Positions 20,171 to 28,861 of a stretch of 64,000 nucleotides of DNA are shown here, piece after piece. Position numbers and translations under genes: made by a program. Below the pieces are notes generated by a model. The model saw only the letters and a list, made by a program, of their open reading frames with translations, did no database searches and was not told the origin of the DNA. The stretch's first letter is position 1. Every line of letters begins with the position of its first letter. The stretch is from Burkholderiaceae bacterium (GTDB lineage: Bacteria; Pseudomonadota; Gammaproteobacteria; Burkholderiales; Burkholderiaceae), in contig CANHPL010000004.1 of the NCBI GenBank assembly GCA_947462685.1, positions 50,850-114,849 of the forward strand. Reading direction: 5' to 3'.

Positions 20171-21643
20171 ATGATGAATAAAAAAACCCCTCCTGCAAAG
20201 AAAGTTTCAAGCAGGACAAGCTCACCCAAAAAAACACCTTATAACCCGGCGATCGCTAAGGCCAAGGCATTACCTGTTCACTTAGAGCATTTGATGCGAT
20301 TACTGCCCGAAGTCTTAAAGTTTGATAGCCCAGCGGATATGGTGGTGAGTAAATATTTTAAAGATAATAGCCAACTGGGTAATCGTGATCGTGCTTTGAT
20401 TGCCGAGTCTACATTTTCGGTATTACGACATAAATTAGAGTTACTGCAATATGCGCAAAGTGGTCAAGGTGCTCTTTATAGAAGAATTGCTTTACTAGGT
20501 TTAATGATTTCTTTATCTGAAGGGGGATTGGGGACCAGTCATCGCTTAGAGAGTGCATTAGCCGATTTAGCTTTTGTTGCCCACCCTGGAGAAATTGAAT
20601 GGTTACAACGGTTTATTAACTACCCTCGAGATAGCCTTACACCACCTGTAAGGTTTAATTTGCCTGATTGGTTATGGGAAGAGCTGGAGCAGCAAATTGG
20701 CGCTCAATCTAGGGAGGAGTTAGCACTTGCTTTATTAAAGCCTGCTGCCCTGGATTGTCGCGTGAATACGATGAAAGAAAAAAGAGAAGCCTTGCTTGAA
20801 GAACTAAATCTTCTTGGAGGACGCTATCAGGCAGTGCCAACGCCATATTCAGAATTAGGGGTGAGGTTACTTGGTAAGCCTGCATTACAAAACTTACAAA
20901 GTTTTAAAGATGGTAAGTTTGAGGTACAAGACGAGGGTAGTCAATTACTCAGTATGTTACTAGCTCCTAAAAGAGGAGAGATGGTAGTTGATTTTTGCGC
21001 TGGAGCTGGAGGGAAGACTCTCGCAATGGGCGCTTTAATGAAATCTATGGGACGGTTGTATGCCTTTGATATATCTGCAAGAAGGCTTGCAAGATTAAAG
21101 CCAAGAGTTGCTAAAAGTGGATTGTCCAATGTTCACCCCGTATGGATTGATAGTGAAAATGACGCTAAAGTAAAACGTTTGGCGGGAAAAATTGATCGAG
21201 TTTTAGTCGATGCCCCTTGTAGTGGTTTAGGCACGCTCCGGAGAAATCCTGATTTAAAGTGGCGACAAAGCCCTCAGTCGATTGAAGAGCTGCAAGCGAA
21301 ACAATATTCCATACTGAACGCTGCAGCAAAATTATTAAAGCCTGGTGGAAGATTAGTGTATGCAACTTGTAGTATTTTGGAGCAAGAAAATCAAGTCATC
21401 GTTCTTGAGTTTTTAAAACAACATCCGAATTTTGTATTACTTGATCCAAAAGAGGTTTTAAAGGGATCATTCCCGCAGCTTAATGAAATTCCAGTAGGCG
21501 CGAGCTTAGACTCATCTTGGTGGCAACTATGGCCTAATCGACATGAAACCGACGGTTTTTTTGCGGCAATACTTGAGAAAAAAACAACTCCAATTCAAGC
21601 CACACCAGAAGTGGTGCAAGAAACTCTAGTGGAAGAAGAGTAA
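20171..21643 (+). CDS. RsmB/NOP-family RNA m5C methyltransferase
   Basis: This is a SAM-dependent cytosine-C5 RNA methyltransferase of the RsmB/NOP family, 490 residues long. A basic N-terminal tail (about 25 residues) precedes a helical region, then the catalytic domain with FEVQDEGSQLLS and VDFCAGAGGKTLAMG. The two family cysteines are in DAPCSGLGTLRRNPDLKW and YATCSI. It resembles RsmB in the catalytic part; the N-terminal part is not clearly the NusB-like domain of RsmB, so the target cytosine is uncertain. It starts 16 bases after purN. Confidence 0.9.
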   Translation: MMNKKTPPAKKVSSRTSSPKKTPYNPAIAKAKALPVHLEHLMRLLPEVLKFDSPADMVVSKYFKDNSQLGNRDRALIAESTFSVLRHKLELLQYAQSGQGALYRRIALLGLMISLSEGGLGTSHRLESALADLAFVAHPGEIEWLQRFINYPRDSLTPPVRFNLPDWLWEELEQQIGAQSREELALALLKPAALDCRVNTMKEKREALLEELNLLGGRYQAVPTPYSELGVRLLGKPALQNLQSFKDGKFEVQDEGSQLLSMLLAPKRGEMVVDFCAGAGGKTLAMGALMKSMGRLYAFDISARRLARLKPRVAKSGLSNVHPVWIDSENDAKVKRLAGKIDRVLVDAPCSGLGTLRRNPDLKWRQSPQSIEELQAKQYSILNAAAKLLKPGGRLVYATCSILEQENQVIVLEFLKQHPNFVLLDPKEVLKGSFPQLNEIPVGASLDSSWWQLWPNRHETDGFFAAILEKKTTPIQATPEVVQETLVEEE

Positions 21644-21666
21644 AATAAAGTTTTTGGCACATTAGA

Positions 21667-22878
21667 GTGAGTTTAATTTTGCAAGAACTAAATCAAGTAT
21701 TACCAAAGTGGTTGCTGGAATGGGTGTCTAGTGGAGTATTGGATTGGTCTGGATGGGGAATTTTTTGGTATCTCATTATCATGACCCACATCACCATTGC
21801 TAGTGTGACCATTTATTTACATCGACACCAAGCGCATCGAGCCCTCGACTTACACCCCGCTGTATCACACTTTTTCCGTTTTTGGCTGTGGTTAACAACC
21901 GGAATGGTCACCAAAGAATGGGCGGCGATACATCGTAAACATCACGCTAAATGTGAAACTGTTGATGACCCTCATAGTCCTCAAGTTTTAGGGATCCATA
22001 CAGTGATGTGGCGCGGAGCTGATTTATATAAATTAGAAGTTAATAATCAAGAAACTATGGATAAATTTGGTCACGGCACACCAGATGATTGGGTGGAACA
22101 TCATATTTATTCTTATTACCGTTGGCAAGGCGTTGGTTTAATGATGGTTATTAACCTTCTCCTGTTTGGAGCGATTGGCGGATTTATTTGGGCCATTCAA
22201 ATGATTTGGATTCCCATAACAGCTGCCGGAATTATTAATGGTATCGGGCATTTTTGGGGTTATCGAAATTATGACTGCGAAGATGCCTCAAGAAATATCT
22301 TGCCCTTAGGCTTGATTATCGGTGGCGAAGAATTGCACAATAATCATCACACGTTCGCTACAAGTGCTAAGTTATCAAGTAAGTGGTATGAAATTGATAT
22401 TGGTTGGTTATATATTTGCGGATTACAACTTTTGAAGTTAGCACATGTCAAAAAGACGATCCCCAAAATCCGCCTCACGCAAACCCAAGCCATCAATGAA
22501 GAACTCGTTAAAACAGTGATCAAACATCGTTACGAGCTTATGGCGCAGTATAGTAAGACTTTGAAAGAGGCCTTTAGGCAGGAAGTTAAAGTCATGAGGG
22601 ATCTTGCAAAAGAGTTTGCTGACAATCATTATTGGTTATGTAAGGATGAAAACAAATTAAGCTCCCTTCATAAAACCCGTTTAGAAACTTTGATGAGTGC
22701 CAATGATCGTATGAAGCATTTGATAGAAATGCGAAGAGAGTTAACACAAATTTGGTCAAGATCCTCTGCAACTGGCGATCAATTACTTGAGCAGTTACAT
22801 CATTGGTGCATTAAAGCTGAGAAAAGTAATAATCAGTTCTTGCAACTGTTTTCTCAAAAATTAAAAACTCTGGCATAA
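21667..22878 (+). CDS. Membrane fatty acid desaturase with long C-terminal extension
   Basis: This is a membrane-bound di-iron desaturase. The three histidine boxes are complete: HRHQAH at 52-57, HRKHH at 89-93 and HNNHH at 224-228. Long hydrophobic segments lie between them, as in acyl-CoA delta-9 desaturases. The start is a GTG. At 403 residues it is well over 100 longer than the minimal desaturase. From about residue 265 it continues as a soluble, helical, charged region (HRYELMAQYSKTLKEAF, then LSSLHKTRLETLM and QLHHWCIKAEKS) whose pattern resembles the C-terminal part of ISL3-type transposases. A terminator follows directly. Confidence 0.9.
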   Translation: MSLILQELNQVLPKWLLEWVSSGVLDWSGWGIFWYLIIMTHITIASVTIYLHRHQAHRALDLHPAVSHFFRFWLWLTTGMVTKEWAAIHRKHHAKCETVDDPHSPQVLGIHTVMWRGADLYKLEVNNQETMDKFGHGTPDDWVEHHIYSYYRWQGVGLMMVINLLLFGAIGGFIWAIQMIWIPITAAGIINGIGHFWGYRNYDCEDASRNILPLGLIIGGEELHNNHHTFATSAKLSSKWYEIDIGWLYICGLQLLKLAHVKKTIPKIRLTQTQAINEELVKTVIKHRYELMAQYSKTLKEAFRQEVKVMRDLAKEFADNHYWLCKDENKLSSLHKTRLETLMSANDRMKHLIEMRRELTQIWSRSSATGDQLLEQLHHWCIKAEKSNNQFLQLFSQKLKTLA

Positions 22879-22903
22879 AAAAACCGCACATCGTGCGGTT
22901 TTT
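22879..22903 (+). terminator. Bidirectional terminator between desaturase and rpmG
   Basis: The arms AAAAACCGCAC and GTGCGGTTTTT surround a three-base loop, with A and T runs on the outside. It serves both the desaturase and the convergent ribosomal protein genes. Confidence 0.92.
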
Positions 22904-22920
22904 GAACAATTGAAAAGCAA

Positions 22921-23088
22921 TTACTTGATCTTTGTTTCTTTATAAGAAACATGCTTACGAGCCTTAGGATCAAATTTCATAATTTCCATTTTTTCAGGAG
23001 TGGTTCTTTTATTTTTAGTCGTTGTATAAAAATGTCCAGTACCTGCTGTGGATTCTAATTTAATTTTTTCGCGTCCGCCTTTTGCCAT
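22921..23088 (-). CDS. rpmG: 50S ribosomal protein L33
   Basis: This gene is too short for the ORF track. It encodes 55 residues beginning [18 protein letters not shown] and ending in SYKETKIK, the normal length and sequence of bacterial L33. It has no CxxC pairs, so this is the zinc-independent form. It lies 18 bases after rpmB; radC-rpmB-rpmG is a conserved order also seen in Escherichia coli. Confidence 0.96.
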   Translation of the reverse strand: MAKGGREKIKLESTAGTGHFYTTTKNKRTTPEKMEIMKFDPKARKHVSYKETKIK

Positions 23089-23106
23089 GATGGTTTCCTT
23101 AAGTTT

Positions 23107-23340
23107 TTATAGTTCACCACGAGCACGGATATCAGCCAAAACTGAATCGATACCGTTTTTATCAATGAGACGTAATCCCGCATTAGTAAGGCGTAAGCTT
23201 ATCCAACGGTTTTCTGACTCAACCCAAAAACGACGATTTTGCAAGTTAGGCAAAAAACGACGTTTAGTTTTATTGTTTGCATGGGAAACATTGTTACCGA
23301 CCATCGGTTTTTTCCCGGTGACTTGGCATACTTTAGCCAT
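23107..23340 (-). CDS. rpmB: 50S ribosomal protein L28
   Basis: L28 has 77 residues when started at [12 protein letters not shown], the universal L28 start. The ORF track begins nine codons too early. The conserved [14 protein letters not shown] and [14 protein letters not shown] stretches are present. It lies between radC and rpmG, the latter only 18 bases downstream. Confidence 0.97.
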   Translation of the reverse strand: MAKVCQVTGKKPMVGNNVSHANNKTKRRFLPNLQNRRFWVESENRWISLRLTNAGLRLIDKNGIDSVLADIRARGEL

Positions 23341-23425
23341 GACACACTCCTTCATATTCTGTACCAAAGAAAATGATTATAGCATTTACTAATTGGAATT
23401 GCCAAGAGTAATAAGAATATTTCTT

Positions 23426-24130
23426 CTATTCTTCTCGACATAGGTTTCCGCCGTCCAAAAGTGAATAATAGGCATTTTGAGTAACAATGAGGTGGTCTAG
23501 AACATTGATTTCTATGGATTTTAATAATTTCCTAAGCGTTTTTGTTAACACGATATCTGCCTCACTAGGAAAAGCTAGTCCATTTGGGTGATTATGCGCC
23601 AATATAATTCCAGAGCTATTTCTTTTGAGCGCCTCTTTTACTAATTCTCGAGGATAAATAAAAGTTTGGTGGAAATCCCCCCGAAAAAGAACTTTAAACT
23701 CAATCAAATAACCCATTTGATCAAGAAAAAAGCAGGCAAAGACCTCGTGATCTAAGGAGCCAATACTTGTTTGTAAAAACTGTCTCGTCATTGCTTGAGA
23801 CTGTAAAAGTGGCCGATCTTTTAACTTTTCCAAGCTCGCTCTTTTTACTAATTCTTGCGCAGCTTGTATTTGCGCCCATTTAGCAATGCCTAAGCCAGGT
23901 ATATCTTTAAAATCTTCTAAAGAGCTTGTTAAAAGATGTTGAAACCCGCCAAAATGTTGCAAAATATCAGAAGAGAGTTCTATTGCATTTCGATTTTTAT
24001 TACCTGTTTGAATAAAAATTGCTAGTAACTCAGCATTATTTAAGGATTGGATGCCGAACTGCAGAACCCTTTCTCTAGGCTGCATTTCAATAGGCCAATT
24101 TCGAATGGATGAGCGTGTTGGTGGTGCCAT
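23426..24130 (-). CDS. radC: DNA repair protein RadC (JAB/MPN domain)
   Basis: This is a RadC-family protein of 234 residues. It has an N-terminal helix-hairpin-helix (IPGLGIAKWAQIQAA) and a C-terminal JAMM/MPN metalloprotease-like domain with HNHPNG and S-x-D (SEADIVLTKTL). Its molecular role is not settled despite the name. The start at 24130 gives MAPPTRSSIRNWPIEMQPRE, which matches related RadC N-termini. The 544-residue ORF in the track simply reads on, antisense, through fkpB and ispH. The start codon is only 18 bases from that of the divergent fkpB. Confidence 0.93.
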   Translation of the reverse strand: MAPPTRSSIRNWPIEMQPRERVLQFGIQSLNNAELLAIFIQTGNKNRNAIELSSDILQHFGGFQHLLTSSLEDFKDIPGLGIAKWAQIQAAQELVKRASLEKLKDRPLLQSQAMTRQFLQTSIGSLDHEVFACFFLDQMGYLIEFKVLFRGDFHQTFIYPRELVKEALKRNSSGIILAHNHPNGLAFPSEADIVLTKTLRKLLKSIEINVLDHLIVTQNAYYSLLDGGNLCREE

Positions 24131-24148
24131 CGCTACAATAGGTAAATT

Positions 24149-24592
24149 ATGGAAAATATTGTAAAAAATGAATCTTTTTTGACTTTGCACTATCGATTGA
24201 GTTTTAAGGATGGCGCAGACATTGCAAATACATTTACCGATAAACCAGCAACGGTTTTGATTGGTGCCGGTCAATTCGCACCAGGATTGGAAAACGTCAT
24301 GATGGGCTTGCCCAGTGGTACCCATCAAACATTTACGCTCAGTCCTGAAAATGCCTATGGATTGCGTAATTCTGAGTTGGTGCAAAAAATATCTGTTCAA
24401 ACCTTGCAACAAAATAGTGATCCAGAAGCAGAGTATTCTCCAGGTGATATTGTCGAGTTTGAAGCGCCTCACGGTGGTAAGTATGCTGGTACTTTGCAGA
24501 GTGTGGATGAGTCTGGCGCCTGGTTTGACTTTAATCATCCGTTGGCTGGCAAAGAGATGATCTTCGAAGTCAAAATTATTTCTATCCTTTAA
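24149..24592 (+). CDS. fkpB: FKBP-type peptidyl-prolyl isomerase (SlpA/FkpB type)
   Basis: This is a 147-residue FKBP prolyl isomerase of the SlyD/SlpA branch. The FKBP core begins at LTLHYRLSFKDGADIANTF and continues GAGQFAPGLENVMMGLP. An insert-in-flap segment follows (ENAYGLRNSELVQKI), and the FKBP fold ends with FDFNHPLAGKEMIFEVKI. There is no signal peptide and no histidine-rich tail, which favours SlpA over SlyD. It lies 18 bases before ispH; the slpA-ispH pair is widely conserved. Confidence 0.94.
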   Translation: MENIVKNESFLTLHYRLSFKDGADIANTFTDKPATVLIGAGQFAPGLENVMMGLPSGTHQTFTLSPENAYGLRNSELVQKISVQTLQQNSDPEAEYSPGDIVEFEAPHGGKYAGTLQSVDESGAWFDFNHPLAGKEMIFEVKIISIL

Positions 24593-24610
24593 TACAAGTA
24601 ACCCAACAAA

Positions 24611-25582
24611 ATGAGTCAAGACATTCATCCAACTGCTGAAATTGTATTGGCACAGCCAAGAGGATTTTGTGCTGGGGTTGACCGAGCAATTACGATTGTG
24701 AATCAGGCGCTGGAGCAATTTGGTGCTCCAATTTATGTGCGTCATGAAATCGTTCATAACAAATACGTTGTGGATGACTTGCGCTCTAGAGGAGCAATTT
24801 TCATTGATGATTTGGCTAAAGTTCCTGCAGGAGCAACTTTGGTTTTTAGTGCTCATGGAGTTCCTCCGAAAGTGAAAGATGAAGCTCAAGTAAGAGGCTT
24901 TCGTGTTTTTGATGCAACATGCCCACTGGTAACCAAGGTACATGTGGAAGTGGCGAAAATGTATCGTGATGGACATTACATTGTGATGATTGGTCATAAA
25001 GGACATCCTGAAGTTGAAGGAACGATGGGGCAGGTGAAAGATCGGATTAGCCTGGTCCAAACAGTGGAAGATGTGGAGAGCTTAGATTTGCCGTTAAGCA
25101 TCCCAATTGCCTTCGTAACACAAACCACTTTATCAATTGATGAAACGGCAGATATTGTTGTTGCATTGACCAAAAAATTTCCTCACATCACACAACCTAA
25201 AAAGCAAGACATTTGTTATGCAACTCAGAATCGACAAGATGCTGTCAAACTCATGGTGCCTCAAGTTGAAGTCATTATTGTCGTGGGTAGCCCTAATAGT
25301 TCGAACTCGAATCGCTTGTGGGAGCTTTCTGAAAAATTAGGCGTAAAAGCTTACATGATCGATCATCCCTCACAATTAAAGGAGGAGTGGTTTAAAGATA
25401 TTAAGAGAGTGGGATTAACTGCCGGGGCATCAGCACCCGAGGTTCTTGCACAATCCATCATCGAAAAAATTAGAGAATTTGGTCCAAGAGCTGTAAGGTC
25501 ATTGGATGGTGTAATTGAAAACACCATTTTTCAATTACCTAAGGGTTTAAATCCAAATTCAACGAGTAGAATAAAACAATAA
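24611..25582 (+). CDS. ispH: 4-hydroxy-3-methylbut-2-enyl diphosphate reductase
   Basis: IspH (LytB) makes IPP and DMAPP in the last step of the MEP pathway. The three cysteines for its iron-sulfur cluster are at C20 (RGFCAGVDRAI), C104 (DATCPLVTKVH) and C202 (ICYATQNRQ). VVGSPNSSNSNRL is also typical. The length is 323 residues. dxs and ispA of the same pathway lie about 30 kb away in this window. Confidence 0.98.
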   Translation: MSQDIHPTAEIVLAQPRGFCAGVDRAITIVNQALEQFGAPIYVRHEIVHNKYVVDDLRSRGAIFIDDLAKVPAGATLVFSAHGVPPKVKDEAQVRGFRVFDATCPLVTKVHVEVAKMYRDGHYIVMIGHKGHPEVEGTMGQVKDRISLVQTVEDVESLDLPLSIPIAFVTQTTLSIDETADIVVALTKKFPHITQPKKQDICYATQNRQDAVKLMVPQVEVIIVVGSPNSSNSNRLWELSEKLGVKAYMIDHPSQLKEEWFKDIKRVGLTAGASAPEVLAQSIIEKIREFGPRAVRSLDGVIENTIFQLPKGLNPNSTSRIKQ

Positions 25583-25626
25583 TTGCAATACATTCAGCGC
25601 ATTAAATTCAGCAAAGGAGAATGAAT

Positions 25627-26814
25627 ATGGGTTACATAGTAAACAAAAATATCTTAGATTTAACGAAGTTTGTTGGTGCGGTAAGCGTGTCGGCACTAAT
25701 ATTGGTTTCTTGTGGAAAAAAAGAGAGCGCTTCAGTTTCTTCGGACTCAATTGTTGTGAAAATTGGAAATGTAGCCCCTGTCACTGGCCCCAACGCTCAT
25801 CTTGGAAAAGACAATGAAAATGGTGCAAGACTTGCGATTGAAGAAGTGAATAAACAAGGCCTTGTTATTAATGGGAAAAAAATTACTTTAGAGTTTTTGG
25901 CGGAAGATGACGCTTCGGATCCAAAACAAGGTACTCAAGTAGCTCAAAAATTAGTTGACCAAAAAGTTGTTGCTGTTGTTGGGCATTTAAATTCTGGAGT
26001 ATCAATTCCCGCATCTAAAATTTACAGCGAAGCTGGTATTGCCCAAATTTCGCCTTCATCTACAAATCCTGAATATACAAAACAAGGATTTAAAACCACA
26101 TTTCGTTTAGTTGGCACTGATGCACAACAAGGACCAGTATTAGCGAAATACACCTTAGAAAAACTCAATGGAAAAAATATTGCCATTGTGGATGATTCAA
26201 CACAATACGGTAAGGGCTTAGCCGATGAGTTTGAAAAAACAATTTTTGCTTCGGGTGGAAAAATTGTGATTCATGAAGCAACGAATGACAAAGCTACGGA
26301 TTTTAAAGCGATTTTAACCAACATTAAATCGAAAAAGCCAGATGTGATTTTGTATGGCGGTATGGACGCCACAGGTGGACCGTTTGCTAGGCAAGCAAAG
26401 GAATTGGGGATTACGGCTAAGATTATTGGTGGTGATGGTATTTGTAGTCCCACATTAGCACAACTTGCCGGTGATGCTGCAGTCAATGTGATTTGCTCGA
26501 CTGTAGGAGTTCCGAAGGAAAGCTTAAGTAATGGTGAAGCCTTTTTAAAGAATTATCAAGAGCGTTTTAAATCTCAGGTAGAAATTTACTCACCAATGGC
26601 ATATGATGCCGTCATGATTATTGTTGACGCAATGAAGCGCGCAAATGCCACAGATGCCGCCGCTATCTTGGCAGCTTTACCTGCAACTAATTATGCTGGT
26701 TTGTCTGGGCAGATTGCCTTTGATGCGAAGGGTGATTTAAAAGAAAGTGTAATTACTTTGAATCAATATAAAGACGGTAAAGTGGTTACACTTGAAGTGA
26801 TAAAAATGCAATAA
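25627..26814 (+). CDS. livK: Branched-chain amino acid ABC transporter, substrate-binding lipoprotein
   Basis: This is a periplasmic Leu/Ile/Val-type binding protein. A short N-terminal segment is followed by a hydrophobic stretch and the lipobox LVSC, so it is probably a lipoprotein. The mature part starts with VKIGNVAPVTGPNAHLGKDN and has ISPSSTNPEYTKQGFKTTFR, typical of the Peripla_BP_6 fold. I use the ATG at 25627 because GGAGA ends six bases before it; the ORF-track ATG at 25621 would directly abut that site. The ligand could be another amino acid. It is first in the liv cluster and ends before a hairpin. Confidence 0.93.
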   Translation: MGYIVNKNILDLTKFVGAVSVSALILVSCGKKESASVSSDSIVVKIGNVAPVTGPNAHLGKDNENGARLAIEEVNKQGLVINGKKITLEFLAEDDASDPKQGTQVAQKLVDQKVVAVVGHLNSGVSIPASKIYSEAGIAQISPSSTNPEYTKQGFKTTFRLVGTDAQQGPVLAKYTLEKLNGKNIAIVDDSTQYGKGLADEFEKTIFASGGKIVIHEATNDKATDFKAILTNIKSKKPDVILYGGMDATGGPFARQAKELGITAKIIGGDGICSPTLAQLAGDAAVNVICSTVGVPKESLSNGEAFLKNYQERFKSQVEIYSPMAYDAVMIIVDAMKRANATDAAAILAALPATNYAGLSGQIAFDAKGDLKESVITLNQYKDGKVVTLEVIKMQ

Positions 26815-26820
26815 ATATTT

Positions 26821-26844
26821 AACGGCAGATTTTCATCTGCCGTT
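26821..26844 (+). promoter_or_regulatory. Hairpin between livK and livH
   Basis: The arms AACGGCAGAT and ATCTGCCGTT form a perfect 10-base stem with a four-base loop, six bases after the livK stop. There is no T run, so it is a weak terminator at most. It may protect the 3' end of livK mRNA and lower transporter expression. It ends five bases before the livH ATG. Confidence 0.75.
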
Positions 26845-26849
26845 TCATT

Positions 26850-27785
26850 ATGGATACCCTCTTACAGCAAATTCTGAATGGCTTAGTTTTAGGTAGTATT
26901 TATGCCTTAATTGCTTTGGGCTACACCATGGTTTACGGTGTCCTTGGGATTATCAATTTTGCTCATGGTGAAGTCTTGATGTTAGGCGCCTTGATCGCTT
27001 TAACTTGTATTCAAGTACTTCAATATTTTTTCCCAGAGCTGCCGGTTCTTATCACGATTTTGACTGTATTGATTGTGTCCATATCTGCATGTGCAGTAAT
27101 TAGTTTTTATATTGAAAAATTAGCATATCGACCTTTACGATTTGCACCACGACTTGCCCCATTGATTTCAGCTATTGGAATGTCAATCCTGCTGCAAACC
27201 ATTGCAATGATGATTTGGGGAAGAACGCCTTTGCGATTCCCGCAATTGTTACCAACCCAAGCCATTCAAATCCCATATACGACTGCGACACTCACAACAA
27301 AAGAAATGATCATCATCGTTGTTTCATTGATAGTGATGTTCACATTACTAGTACTTGTGAAAAAAACCAAGTTTGGACGAGCGATTCGCGCAACCTCAGA
27401 AAATCCTTCAGTTGCAGGTTTGATGGGTGTTAATACGGATCGAGTGATTTCATACACATTTATGCTAGGAGGTGGACTTGCAGCTCTGGCTGGTTTTATG
27501 ATTGCTAGCAATTATGGATCGGCACATTTTTATATGGGCTTTACTCCTGGATTAAAAGCTTTTACAGCAGCTGTTCTTGGAGGTATTGGTAACATCCCTG
27601 GTGCAATGCTTGGTGGCTTGCTACTAGGGTTAATTGAATCTCTAGGATCAGGATATATCAGTGAATTAACGGGAGGAGTATTTGGCTCTAACTATCAAGA
27701 TATATTTGCATTTCTTGTTTTAATTGTCGTACTCATTTTTAGACCATCAGGTTTGTTAGGTGAAAAGCAAGGAGATCGGGCATGA
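26850..27785 (+). CDS. livH: Branched-chain amino acid ABC transporter permease LivH
   Basis: This is a 311-residue inner-membrane permease with about eight membrane segments. The LivH signature GYTMVYGVLGIINFAHGEVL lies near residues 24-43, and the late FTAAVLGGIGNIPGAMLGG stretch includes the coupling region. The start MDTLLQQILNGLVLGSIYAL matches homologues, yet no Shine-Dalgarno sequence precedes it; a hairpin occupies that place. The stop overlaps livM (ATGA). Confidence 0.96.
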   Translation: MDTLLQQILNGLVLGSIYALIALGYTMVYGVLGIINFAHGEVLMLGALIALTCIQVLQYFFPELPVLITILTVLIVSISACAVISFYIEKLAYRPLRFAPRLAPLISAIGMSILLQTIAMMIWGRTPLRFPQLLPTQAIQIPYTTATLTTKEMIIIVVSLIVMFTLLVLVKKTKFGRAIRATSENPSVAGLMGVNTDRVISYTFMLGGGLAALAGFMIASNYGSAHFYMGFTPGLKAFTAAVLGGIGNIPGAMLGGLLLGLIESLGSGYISELTGGVFGSNYQDIFAFLVLIVVLIFRPSGLLGEKQGDRA

Positions 27786-28861
27786 TCCAGCTCTCCCAAG
27801 ATAAAAAAATGGCCCATTGGCTTTTTTTAGCCATTTTGTTGTGCATAACTCCTTGGTTGTGTCTATTTGCAGGAGGAAATTATTGGGTTAGAGTTCTTGA
27901 TTTTGCATTGTTATATATATTTTTGGCATTAGGTTTAAATATTGTTGTTGGTTTTGCAGGATTACTTGATCTAGGCTATATCGCTTTTTATGCTGTCGGA
28001 GCCTATTGCGCGGGATTGTTGGCTTCACCACATCTGCTTAATTCATTTATGCAACTCAAAGAGTTATTTCCAATGGGTATGCATACCTCTTATTGGTTAA
28101 TTTTGCCGATAGCTGCATTCATGGCGGGTATATTCGGGGTTTTATTAGGTACACCTACACTTAAACTTCGTGGGGACTATTTAGCGATTGTTACGTTAGG
28201 ATTTGGGGAAATTATTCGAATTTTTTTGAATAATCTTGATCGCCCAATTAATTTAACCAATGGACCTAAAGGCATTAATGGTATTGATGGAGTCAATATA
28301 TTCGGTTTGTATTTTGGTAAGAAGTTGAGTATTTCCGAATTTGTCATCCCCTCAGTCATCCTCAATTACTATTTATTCTTGATCTTGGTCATTGGGGTTG
28401 TGATTATCTGTGCACGTCTACAACATTCAAGAATCGGTCGAGCTTGGGTTGCTATTCGTGAAGATGAAATTGCAGCTAAAGCAATGGGGCTAAATACGCG
28501 CAACTTGAAATTGTTGGCATTTGCAATTGGCGCCTCCTTTGGCGGGATTTCGGGGGCATTATTTGCATCATTTCAGGGTTTTATTTCACCAGAATCATTC
28601 TCTTTATCGGAATCAATTGTTGTCTTGGCCATGGTGGTTCTTGGAGGAATGGGGCATATACCAGGGGTTATTTTAGGAAGCTTATTACTCGCAGTATTTC
28701 CAGAGTTTCTCAGAGCCGTCTTAGTGCCAATTCAAACAATGCTATTTGGGCATGTTGTGGTTGATGCTGAAATCATTCGTCAATTTTTATATGGATGCGC
28801 ACTCATCTTAATCATCCGGTATCGCCCTAATGGCTTATGGCCTCAGATGAGAGTTTCCTGA
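27782..28861 (+). CDS. livM: Branched-chain amino acid ABC transporter permease LivM
   Basis: This is the second permease, 359 residues, with about ten membrane segments. LGLNIVVGFAGLLDLGYIAF (near 48-67) and the later RIGRAWVAIREDEIAAKAMG, the loop that contacts the ATPase, are typical of LivM. It overlaps livH by four bases at its start and livG by one base at its end, so translation of the set is probably coupled. Confidence 0.96.
   Translation: MIQLSQDKKMAHWLFLAILLCITPWLCLFAGGNYWVRVLDFALLYIFLALGLNIVVGFAGLLDLGYIAFYAVGAYCAGLLASPHLLNSFMQLKELFPMGMHTSYWLILPIAAFMAGIFGVLLGTPTLKLRGDYLAIVTLGFGEIIRIFLNNLDRPINLTNGPKGINGIDGVNIFGLYFGKKLSISEFVIPSVILNYYLFLILVIGVVIICARLQHSRIGRAWVAIREDEIAAKAMGLNTRNLKLLAFAIGASFGGISGALFASFQGFISPESFSLSESIVVLAMVVLGGMGHIPGVILGSLLLAVFPEFLRAVLVPIQTMLFGHVVVDAEIIRQFLYGCALILIIRYRPNGLWPQMRVS

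Noticed and set aside
23048-23392. A 114-codon ORF on the + strand over rpmG and rpmB
   Set aside because: It lies antisense to two certain ribosomal protein genes.
23426-25060. A 544-codon ORF on the minus strand
   Set aside because: Only the part from 24130 onwards is RadC. The upstream 310 codons are antisense to fkpB and ispH and show no protein-like pattern.
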